Shown here one piece after another: positions 55,763 through 64,000 of a stretch of 64,000 bases of DNA. Below the pieces are notes generated by a model. That model was not told the DNA's origin. It searched no databases and worked only from the letters and a program-made list of their open reading frames with translations. How positions within the stretch are numbered: the stretch's first letter is position 1; each line of letters opens with the position of its first letter. Both the position numbers and the translations under genes were made by a program. Origin of the DNA: Entophlyctis helioformis (lineage: Eukaryota > Chytridiomycota > Chytridiomycetes > Chytridiales > Chytriomycetaceae); assembly GCA_025526915.1 (NCBI GenBank), contig JAHLKH010000078.1, positions 1-64,000 of the forward strand, written 5' to 3'.

Positions 55763-57269
55763 TCAGATGAGCGCAAGCTTGCGGGCCAGCGACGACACGG
55801 ACGCGAGCTCCTTGGCCGTTGCGTTGCCATGTGCCTGCCATCTTATCCTGCCTGTCGAGTCGACCAGATTGACCCATCCGAGCACATTGTTGCTCATGCC
55901 CGTCTTCTTGCGTTCCTCGGAAATGTCCTTGTATACGATCATGGTGCGTGGACGGCGATCGACGTGTGTGCGGAAACGGACATACGGGCTTGCCAGCCAG
56001 AGGATCGGTGCGCGTTGCGTCTTTTCCTCCACGTTCAACTGGCAGACATGGGCACGAGAATGAGTTGAAGGAAGGGGAGCAAGGCTCGTGCATGGGACAG
56101 CCGACTCACAATAAGCAGATCAACGTGCGGGTGGTCCTTGAACTCGTCCAAGAACGGCTTGATGAACGACTCGACTTGTTTCTGTGCACGAGCCACCATC
56201 AGCACCACAGACGGCAACACAACATGCCTTTGTCTGGGCGACACGGTTGAGCATCTAGTCACCTCTCCAAATGCGTTAAAGTAATACACGACAAGCGTCG
56301 CCTTGTTCTGCTTGACATACTCCAGAACGTCCGACTTGCGGCCATCCATGAGCGTGCCGCTGACGTTGGGCACCACGGGCGAGTACTGCAGGTCCAGCAG
56401 GCAGGGCAGATCAGCACAACGGCAAGGCCAGAGCCGCATCAGGCCGTGACTTGCCTGGCCAGCGCGCATCACGTCCGGTGCTTCCCACAGCTTGGCTCCC
56501 TTCTTTGCCACCTCTGCCAACATCACCGCAGATCCAGTCAGCCATCTGCCGCCTTGCCCAAGTGCAGCCCAGCCCAGCCTCCGTCTCACCCTTGAAATCT
56601 GACCAGTATCCCTTGGCAAAGGCCTCCTTCATCCTGCCAAGCGGTGCACACGCCACGCATCAGCAAGCGCCCGTCCACCACACGATCGCACACAGCGCAT
56701 AGAGGAAGACGCACAGCATCTCACGCTCTCGAAGGTTCTCGTTCTCGTCAAAGAGCTCCTCGGCCTTGCGCTTGAAGATGGGCTTGAGCTTGCGGTCTTG
56801 GGACGCTTGCTGGCGTGCCTGTTCGGCCGCCTGCGCTTCCTGCTTCTGCTTGAGCAGGCGCTGGTCAAGGTCGTCCAGCAGACTCGACCTGTGGTGCGGC
56901 GGTAGCAGGAAACGGGCTGAGTGCATGTGTCGAGGGCCGAGCATGGCATCGCATGGCATGGCATGGCATGGCATAGGATGGCACGGCACAGCAGCGATGC
57001 GCTTACCCAGGACGCCTGCGGGCCATGGGCGGCTGTTGGAATGCAGACGGCGACGGCGATGGTGTGGACGGCGCAGGCGGCACGGGCTCGGCAGCAGCGG
57101 CCTGCTTGATGCGGGAGCCCAGCTGCGTAAAGTCTGGCTTGGCGGGCTCGGGCTGCGCGGGCTCGGGCTGCTTGTCTGTCTGCGTCGACAGCAAAGAGCG
57201 CCATGGCGCACGAGGCGTCTGGCACTGTCCTCGCACAGCACGTCGCAGCAGGCGAGTTGCCGAGATCAT
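55763..57269 (-). CDS. ATP10: Mitochondrial ATP synthase assembly factor ATP10
   Basis: Chaperone that joins subunit 6 to the Atp9 ring of F1Fo-ATP synthase at the inner membrane. Six exons: 57269-57007, 56888 to ~56689 (donor uncertain), 56643-~56591, then an exon from the AGGTGGCAAAG acceptor (~56507) to 56455, then 56395-56263, 56181-56110 and 56038-55763 (seven if the short ones are counted separately). Targeting sequence MISATRLLRRAVRG; coiled helix LLDDLDQRLLKQKQEAQ; then KEAFAKGYWSDFKEVAKKGA, KLWEAPDVM, YSPVVPNVSGTLMDGRKS, VVYYFNAFGEKQVESFIKPF, LLILNVEEKTQ, and the hallmark end NNVLGWVNLVDSTGRIRWQA, like ATP10 VGYVYLVDxxCKIRWA. One intron has a GC donor. Its start lies 40 bp after the stop of PCP1 on the same strand. 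Confidence 0.85.
56396..56454 (-). other. ATP10: Probable GC-AG intron in ATP10
   Basis: On the minus strand: ...GGCCAG then GCAAGT, a CTGATGC branch-like site, and acceptor ACCTGCAG. 59 nt, phase 0, joining PDVMRAGQ to YSPVVPNVSG. No GT donor nearby preserves phase. Confidence 0.6.
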
Positions 57270-57309
57270 TCGTGCCGGATTTATTGGGCAAGTCGGGCTG
57301 ACGGATCTG

Positions 57310-58752
57310 TCACAGATACCTGCTGCTGCTGCCAGCCTCACGCCGCTCCTCATTGAGCTTTTCCTTGAACATCTGGTTCTGCACCGCCGTCCACATCTCA
57401 AAGCCGTACTGTGTGTACAGCACGCCGGCCAGTGCACCAGCAAGATGCGCCGCGTGGTCAAACATGCGCCACCTCAGCAGCAGGCCGAGCACGTCGAGTG
57501 CCACAAACGCAGGCACGAGGTACCCAAGCGGCATGAACACGCCTGGAATGAAGATGATGGATGCCTTGAGCGACGGGAACAGGATCGCCGTGCTGTGCAG
57601 GAGATTACGTGTCAGCACCGGCCTACACTGGCCATACACTGCCCAACGCATCTCGTCTTACCTTGCAAAGACGGCCCACACACCGCCACTGGCGCCTAAA
57701 CTCGCAGCCGCGCCGCGACTCGGCACCAGCCACTTGAACAGCTGCGACCCCCACGACGAAAACACGGCAGCCGAGCACAAAAAGAAGACGGCCTCCTCAG
57801 GCGACATGCCCTTGCGGTCCTGCAGAAAGATAAAGAACCCGCGCATGGCCAGCATGTTGAATCCAATGTGCATAATGTTCTCGTGGCTGAACGCGCTCGT
57901 CAACATGGTGTAGTGGCGGCTCGACCGCGCCTGGTGCAGGAAATGCCGCCGCATAAACGGCACGAGCGCCGGCAGCCGCCATCCAAGAAACACGGCAACG
58001 TTGGCTGCAATGAGCGCATACGTTGTTTTCTCGGGCGTCGACATGTGCGACACGCTGTCGACGATCATGTCGCGGATGTTGGTGATGAACGTGGGTGTGT
58101 ACTGGTCGACGATGGACGGGTCCTTGAAGCCAATCTCGCCGCCAATGGGTGTGCCGCCGTGGCCGTGTGGGCGGCCAGGTGTGATCGGAGGGAAGAGACT
58201 GTCGAGGATGCGGCCGGCGATCGACTTGTCTGCGGCGGCAGCTGCAGCCGCTGCTCGCTGCTCTTTGAAGTGCTGCCAGTGACGCTGCGATTCGCTCCAT
58301 GAAAGGACGCCAAAGGAGACGGCCGTGAAGCCGACCAGAAAGAGCGTCGGGCCGACAATGGGCACCCGCTGGTCCGTTGAGTTACTGCTGCTACTGCTAC
58401 TGCTACTGCTACTGCTACTGCTGTTTCGACTGTTGGCACTGTCGCTGCTCGGCTGGTCTGCTTTCGCTTGGCTCGCTGCTCGCCGAGACCGCCAGGTTGT
58501 GGAGACTGTTGGCAGCCGATAGAACCGGTGCTGCTGCTGATGTGGTTGGTGGTGTGTGAATGGCTTGAATGCTGCTGCGGATGCTGCTGCTAGTGCTGCT
58601 TGATGCCGGTGCGCAGCCGTTGCTGTTGGTGCTCGTGCTGTGCTGGTCCATGCAGCGCTGCTGATGTGGAGGCCAGCCAGCGTCCCGAGCCGAACACGGA
58701 ATGCCATTGCGGACGCAGATGCCGATGCCGTTGTCGTTGCCGTGGGAAACAT
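57310..58752 (-). CDS. PCP1: Mitochondrial rhomboid protease (PCP1/PARL)
   Basis: Intramembrane serine protease of the inner mitochondrial membrane. Exons 58752-57662 and 57592-57310, 457 residues. An Ala/Ser/Thr-rich targeting region and a serine run of about 13 residues precede the TM helix PTLFLVGFTAVSFGVLSW. Rhomboid core: YALIAANVAVFLGWRLPALV, HYTMLTSAFSHENIMHIGFN (the H..SH..xxHIxxN block), catalytic Ser in SLGASGGVWAVFAS, and catalytic His in FDHAAHLAGALAGVLY, as in PARL. The last exon boundary falls just after the Ser-bearing helix. The start at 58752 lies only 30 bp from the GUF1 stop; a second ATG at 58707 would also work. Confidence 0.92.
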
Positions 58753-58782
58753 GGAATGGAACGATCAAGCCTCAACGCCAAT

Positions 58783-61189
58783 CTACTTCTTATTGGACTG
58801 GCTCGAGTCGTTGCCACGCATGAGTGTGAGGAACGCCTCTTGCGGCAGCTCTACGCCACCAGCAAGCGTCTTCATCCTCTTCTTGCCTGCCTTCTGGCGG
58901 TCCAGCAGCTTCATCTTGCGCGTGACGTCTCCACCATAGCACTTGGCCGTGACGTCTTTGCGGACAGCCGACAGCGACTCGCGTGCCACGACCTTGCCAT
59001 TGACCGTGCCCTGGATAACAATCTCAAACAGCTGCTTCTCCATGACCTCTTTGATGCGCTTGGTCCATGTCTTGGCTGTCTGCTCCGACTTGGTGCGGTG
59101 CACAATCGTCGCAAGAGCATCGACAGGCTTGCCGTTGAGCAGAATGTTGACCTTGACCAGATCCGCGGCCTCGTAGCCGACCTCTTCCCAGTCAAACGTG
59201 GCATATCCAGACGACAGCGACTTGAGCTGATCGTAAAACTGGCTGAGCACCTCGGCCATGGGCAGCCTATACTTCATCATCACACTGTCGCAGAGTCATT
59301 GGCCAGTCAGTCAGTCAGCCATCCAGCCGGTCTACCACCAGATGCGCGTGCTGGCAGCGCACTCTTACCGCTTGTCGTCCATGTACGAGTACTCAACCTG
59401 CTCTCCGCGATGGTTCTACAAAAGCAATCAACGCAGTCAGAGGGCAGCCCAGACATCCAGACTAGACCTGCGCGCCACTCACACCGCACAACTCCATCAT
59501 ACGGCCCAGATACTCGCCAGGAAACACGAGCGTGCCAATGACCATGGGCTCCATGAACGCCGCAATGCGCGCATGCTCGTCTGGATCGGGAAAGTCGGCT
59601 GGGTTGCGAATGCGGACCTCGGTGCCATTATGGTATTTGATAATGTACGGCACAGTCGGCGCCGTGTTGATGACCGTCGCTTCGTGCTCCTCTTCCAGCC
59701 GCTGCCGGAAGACGTCCATGTGCAGCGTGCCCAAAAATCCAAGACGGAAGCCCTGGCCCAGCGCCATGGAAGTCTCCTTGGTCACAGTCACCGACGAGTC
59801 GTTGATGGTGAGGCGGTCGAGGGACTCGGACAGCTTGGCATAGTCGTTCGTGTCCATGGGGTACATGCCGGCAAAGACCATGCTCTGTGCAGGCTGGAAT
59901 CCCTTGAACATCTCCGTCGGCTTGCCCTCTAGGTAGAACGTGTCTCCGATGTGGGCATCGCGCACCGTCTTCATGTTCATGGTGACGTACCCGACCTGCC
60001 CGGCAGACAGCGAGCCTGTGGACTTTGGATCGGGGTACATGATGCCCAGATCTGTGATTTCGTGTGTGCGGTTGGTGTGTGCCGACACGATGCGGTCGCC
60101 CTTGTTCAACCGGCCGTCGCGAACAGCAATCAGACAGACTACGCCGACATACTGGTCGTACCACGTGTCAAAGAGAAGCGCGCGGAACGGCTTCTTGGCG
60201 TCTCCTTCTGGCGGCGGGATCAGGTCGATGATGTCGCCAAACAACGGCTGGACTCCGAGCCCCGTCTTGGCCGAGATGTGGCGCGTCTGCGACGTGTCAA
60301 TCTCGAACGCGGTCTCGATCTGCTCTGCAATGCGCACGGGATCTGCAGCAGGGAGGTCCACCTGTCCATGTCCACGATTGTGATCTGTCAGTCTGGCGAC
60401 TTGTGCACAGCCGAGGCAAGTGTGCCGCAGGTCAGCTCTGCTCACCTTGTTAAGCACTGGGATAATGCTCAGGCCTTCGCCAAAGGCAAGGTAGAAGTTG
60501 GCAATGGTCTGTGCCTGGATGCCTTGGCATGCATCGACAAGCAGCAGCGTTCTGTCATCCAAGGCGCAAGTCAGCCGCCCGATCTCTGCTTGCAGATCAG
60601 CCATCCGGCATGCTCTAACCCTTGGCACGCAGCCAGCGACCGAGAGACTTCGTAGCTAAAGTCGACATGCCCAGGTGTATCGATCAGATTGAGCAGGTAC
60701 TGCTCTCCCTTGTGCGTCACAAACATGGACGCCGTCTGTGCCTTGATGGTGATGCCACGATCGCGCTCCACCTTGAGCTTGTCCAGCACCTGCTTGTTGC
60801 CGTCCGACTTTGAGATGGTGCCAGCGAGCTCCAGCAAGCGATCGGCAAGCGTGCTCTTGCCGTGATCTGAAGCAGCCGTTTGCGTTAAAGTCGGTTGAGC
60901 ACTCAGCCGGCCAGTCGAATGCAGGCCATCTGTCTGCCATCCAGCGCCTACCAATGTGCGCAATGATGCTAAAGTTGCGAATGCGCTCGGGTGGAAAGTC
61001 GGCCAGCGGCGGCAGGTCCTTTGTGCGACTGGAGGACGACGAGAAGCGCTGCGCTACTGCGAGCCGAGTGGAAGCGACTGCGGCAGATGCTGCATGTGGC
61101 CCGGGCCTGTGCGCCAGCGTTGGTGCATGTGCAGACGCCTGTGTGCATGCTGCCGGCAGCCGCAGCCGCCGAAACAAAACGAATACCAT
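58783..61189 (-). CDS. GUF1: Mitochondrial translation elongation factor 4 (GUF1/LepA)
   Basis: Ribosome back-translocating GTPase of mitochondria. Six exons join in phase into 672 residues: 61189-60952, 60866-60620, 60551-60446, 60361-59483, 59415-59369 (47 nt), 59284-58783. Ser-rich targeting end [20 protein letters not shown]. GTPase motifs: [18 protein letters not shown] (G1, split by an intron), [14 protein letters not shown] (G2), [17 protein letters not shown] (G3), [13 protein letters not shown] (G4 NKVD, split by an intron), [10 protein letters not shown] (G5). LepA-specific parts: [36 protein letters not shown], the short exon [16 protein letters not shown], and [15 protein letters not shown] with the C-terminal domain [18 protein letters not shown]. 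The start at 61189 precedes a plausible presequence. Confidence 0.95.
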
Positions 61190-61546
61190 TTCGACGTTTT
61201 TCGGTAAACCAAAAGTGCTCGAAAACCTCTCGCAGGTCGACCGGCCTTGCACACACGCTGTTCCTCTCGCTGCCGCTCTCTGCACGTGCACCTCCACAGG
61301 CCATATCCACATCTGGCCACCAGTGCTGTGCCATACCCTCTGCCCGTCGGTCTGCCGGTCTGTCGGTCTGCCGTTGTCTGCCGGTCTGTCTGCAGGTTCA
61401 AGCCAGACGAGCCAGGCAAGCAAGCAACCAACGGACGATCAAGCGAGCGTGTCCGATTCACGCACATATCCGCCTTGCACATTGCTCTGCCGACTCGAGC
61501 AGCACGCCTCTGAGCAGACCGCAGCCGCAAGATACAGCCACAGGTC
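61190..61546. other. 357-bp divergent intergenic region, GUF1 / cyclin
   Basis: No gene seen. It contains an imperfect GGTCTGCC/GGTCTGTC repeat at about 61349-61393. It should hold both promoters. Confidence 0.55.
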
Positions 61547-64000
61547 ATGACGACCATCCAGAAAGACATGCCGTTCTTTCTGGCTCCGGCATCGCTCGAG
61601 CCAGACACGCTGCATGCCCAGAAACTCGTGCTCTTCCGCCAAGAGTCGTCGCCACACTTGCGTCCGCTGCAAGCCTTTCTCGAAACAACCCAGACCGGCT
61701 ACATCCACTCTGATCATCGACGGTATGCGCCTTGCCTTGCTGCCTCCCTTGCTCCCGAGTGTCCACCTCTTGTCCATGTCTCTCGGATGTGTCCTAATGC
61801 CTGTCTGTCCATGCCCGCCTGTCCGACTCTTGTGTCTGATGATCGGCTGCTCTTATTCGTGCCATCGTGCCCTGATTGCTTGTCCGGACACGCTCTCCCT
61901 CCTTGGCTGTCCCCGATCCTGCAGAGAACTCATCAAGTGGATCTTGGAGGTGACCATCGCATGCCCCTGCACCAACCATCGACGCTCTCTTCACCCATCC
62001 ACTGACTGGCCAGATCTGCTTTCACGCCATCAACAGCTTTCATCTCTCTTCCACTTCGAGAGCACCGAGGCATTCCATGCAAGTATCCTGCATCCGCCTC
62101 ACATGCTGGCGCTGCTGTCGTCTGCCCACTCCGCGGTCGGTCGAAGCGATCTGGACTGACACGGTCGTGGTTGGCATTGCAGATGACAGTCAACTACATA
62201 GACAGAGTGTGCAGCATCCATCCAGTCCACCTGTCTCGATACCAAACGTTGGGCACGGCCTGCTTCCTGATTGCATGCAAACTCTGTGAGCCGCACCCAC
62301 CCACATGCCAAGATATCGTGCGGCTAGCGCCTCTTGCACTCGACTTTGAGTCCCTCAAGGTTGGTCCCCCGCTGTTGCCGCACCATTCACCGGTTCAGAT
62401 CGTCTGCGCTTGTGTCCAGCTTTGCTGATCCACATCCCCCTTCCTCAACCCATCGGCGGCAGGCGGAAGAGCTGCTTGTTCTCAAACGCCTAAAGTGGGA
62501 CCTGACAGTCGCAACACCGTCCGCGTTTCTCGAGCTCTTCATGACAACCATGCCGCTCGAGCACGAGGTGCACCGCAGCGAGCTGTTTATGATGGCAGAC
62601 GCGTTTCTGGCAGCAATCCAGTGCATCTACTACATGCTGCGATACAAACCATCTGTGCAGGCGTGTGCGGCTGTGCTTGTGGCGGCTGCATGTCTGGATC
62701 TCAACTGCAGCGTGTTTTTCAAGCATTTCGTTCGCGAGTTGAACCAGCTGTCTATGGACATGTCTGCCGTGTCCATGGGCCTTCAAGTACCCCTCTTGGT
62801 ACGCATCCTTTGCGCTGCTTCGTGACCATTCATGCACGTTGGTGTTCTGACCGGCCTCCATGATCTGCAGCGTGAAGTCGAAGCGTGTGCCAACGACATG
62901 TCCTGCGTTGTGCGGCAGGCGTTTCCCGAGTTCTCGCACGTCAAGAGCCCCAGCGATCTTCGCCATGCGCAACCGCCGCAACCGCCGCAACCGGCCACGT
63001 CAACAGACCCGTACTGGCGCATTGTAAATCCCGGTCCAGCGATCCAGTCAGCAGTCAGACCAGCCGCACGCAAATGTGTTGCGGCATCGGTGTTGCCTCC
63101 AACTCCCGCGCTGCCAGTACGACCGCTGTCGCAATCCCACTCTAATAGAACAGCACGCGAGACACGCACATGGAAGGACCCGCCATTGACTAGTCCTGCC
63201 TCTGCAGTCGCGATCAGTGCCGACACCACCTCCATTGCCGTCTCCGCAGCAGCATCGGCTTATGACTCCGATTCGCAGACAGCGGCCATTGCGACAGCAG
63301 CGGCGAACGCGTCTGCACCACCGCCAACATCGGCATCGCGACTGCCAGTATCACGGCGATCTGCGTCCAAGCGCCTCGTGCCTGCGACGTCCTCCCTAAT
63401 CTCGTCGTCTTCGCTATTGTCCCTATACAAGACGAGCTCGTCAAGCCACCAGTTCAAGTCAAAACGCGGCGCGGCAGGCAGTTCTGCGGCCCAGATAAGT
63501 GCTGCACAGGTAGCTGCCATTTCTGCAGCAGCCGCAGCCGCAGCAGCCGCAGCCGTCCATAGAACCACCAGGACTCTGGACACCCACTCACGCGGATCCG
63601 CACAGACATCTTCTGTAGCATCTGCCCAGCCCTCACGCCATCACTGGCATCATCAACAGCCTTTACGCCATCGCTGTCGGCCATGCCATCATTGCCGTAT
63701 CCGACAAAGCGTCTACGCTCTCAACAGCCGCATCAGCATCGGCAGTAGCGTCGACATTGACATCCGACACGGACGACGAATACAACATCTCGTTCACGTC
63801 GTCGACCTTGACGGCCCATGACGCGGACGCGGACGCCGATACCGACTTTGACACTGCCGACCGCTTCCTCGTTGCGCTGCAGTCGTCCACCGCTGCCGAT
63901 CACTGCAAATCTCGCTACGCTCTGCCTCGCAAAGACACTGGAAACGCAGCGACTGGCGCAATGAGCTATCGGCGCAACATGATGCCGACCCCCACCGAAG
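61547..64000 (+). CDS. D-type-like cyclin, partial (3' end beyond window)
   Basis: Cyclin box assembled over introns: exons 61547-61722, 61925-61949 (25 nt), 62037-62078 (42 nt), 62183-62359, 62463-62798, 62871 onward. The joined protein reads RRELIKWILELSSLFHFEST, then EAFHMTVNYIDRVCSIHPV, LGTACFLIACKLCEPHPPT, EELLVLKRLKWDLTVATPSA, FLELFMTTMPL. The ILE...F..(A)MNYIDR pattern, LKWDL and the TP(S/H)xFLExF block are those of cyclin D rather than fungal Cln/Clb cyclins. The second cyclin fold (YKPSVQACAAVLVAAACLDL) follows. The C-terminus is long (over 350 residues), Ser/Ala-rich with an Ala run of about ten and an Asp/Ala acidic stretch near 63810-63850. A frame change near 63610-63640 is unexplained (intron or sequence error). 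Intron 3 has a GC donor. Confidence 0.78.
62079..62182 (+). other. Probable GC-AG intron in the cyclin gene
   Basis: Exon ...GCATTCCAT then GCAAGT, a GGACTGAC branch-like site, acceptor GGCATTGCAG. 104 nt, phase 0, giving STEAFH|MTVNYIDR, which aligns with cyclin D. The GT one base later gives the wrong phase. Confidence 0.65.

Noticed and set aside
1..64000. Transposons or viral insertions
   Set aside because: No reverse transcriptase, transposase, integrase or capsid-like sequence, and no long terminal or inverted repeats were seen.

Overview
The window looks like nuclear DNA of a zoosporic (flagellated), chytrid-like early-diverging fungus. It is GC-rich and very compact, with genes that carry many short spliceosomal introns (about 55-240 nt, one of 647 nt). 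Three axonemal genes are present (CFAP54, EFHC1/RIB72, ODAD4/TTC25). So are a histone stem-loop-binding protein and a D-type-like cyclin, which the yeast and mould lineages generally lack, next to fungal-type ATP10, PCP1 and PDA1 genes. I identified genes by reading the translations by eye; no search was run. Exon borders come from splice signals, reading phase and remembered family conservation.

Layout. 1-2317: 3' part of an unidentified gene with a possible RhoGAP remnant. 2345-3109: unknown acidic-tailed protein. 3122-4679 (-): CHID1-type GH18 protein, divergent from the giant CFAP54 gene (4960-16845, +). 17105-18712 (+): multi-pass membrane protein resembling the EI24/Lds1 group. 18949-21054 (-): SLBP, divergent from EFHC1 (21097-24147, +) with only 42 bp between the start codons. 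24254-27547 (+): ZW10. 27699-32803 (-): a novel coiled-coil protein with about 28 'AWLQ' modules, 19 of them in an 81-bp tandem array. 33057-34214 (-): seven-helix membrane protein. 34436-46288 (-): a giant protein with a degenerate kinesin head and a very long coiled-coil tail. 46699-48539 (+): pyruvate dehydrogenase E1 alpha. 48746-50357 (+): S1/P1 nuclease. 50940-52211 (+): short ODAD4. 52418-55579 (+): CYLD-like deubiquitinase. 55763-61189 (-): three closely packed mitochondrial genes, ATP10, PCP1 rhomboid and GUF1. 61547-64000 (+): cyclin, running off the end.

Themes. CFAP54 (central-pair projection), EFHC1 (doublet inner junction) and ODAD4 (outer-arm docking) all serve motile flagella. 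PDA1, ATP10, PCP1 and GUF1 are mitochondrial. The most novel material is the pair of neighbouring minus-strand genes at 27.7-46.3 kb: a tandem-repeat protein built from an AWLxGExGI module and a pseudo-kinesin that carries one copy of the same module. Other standouts are an 11-nt microexon that encodes the catalytic Cys of the deubiquitinase, four probable GC-AG introns, and a matching palindromic double E-box in two divergent promoters.

Caveat: several genes need a one-base correction to stay in frame, and many of the 81-bp repeat copies carry one-base deletions. This pattern looks more like unpolished long-read consensus than biology. No tRNA, rRNA, CRISPR array or transposon was recognised.
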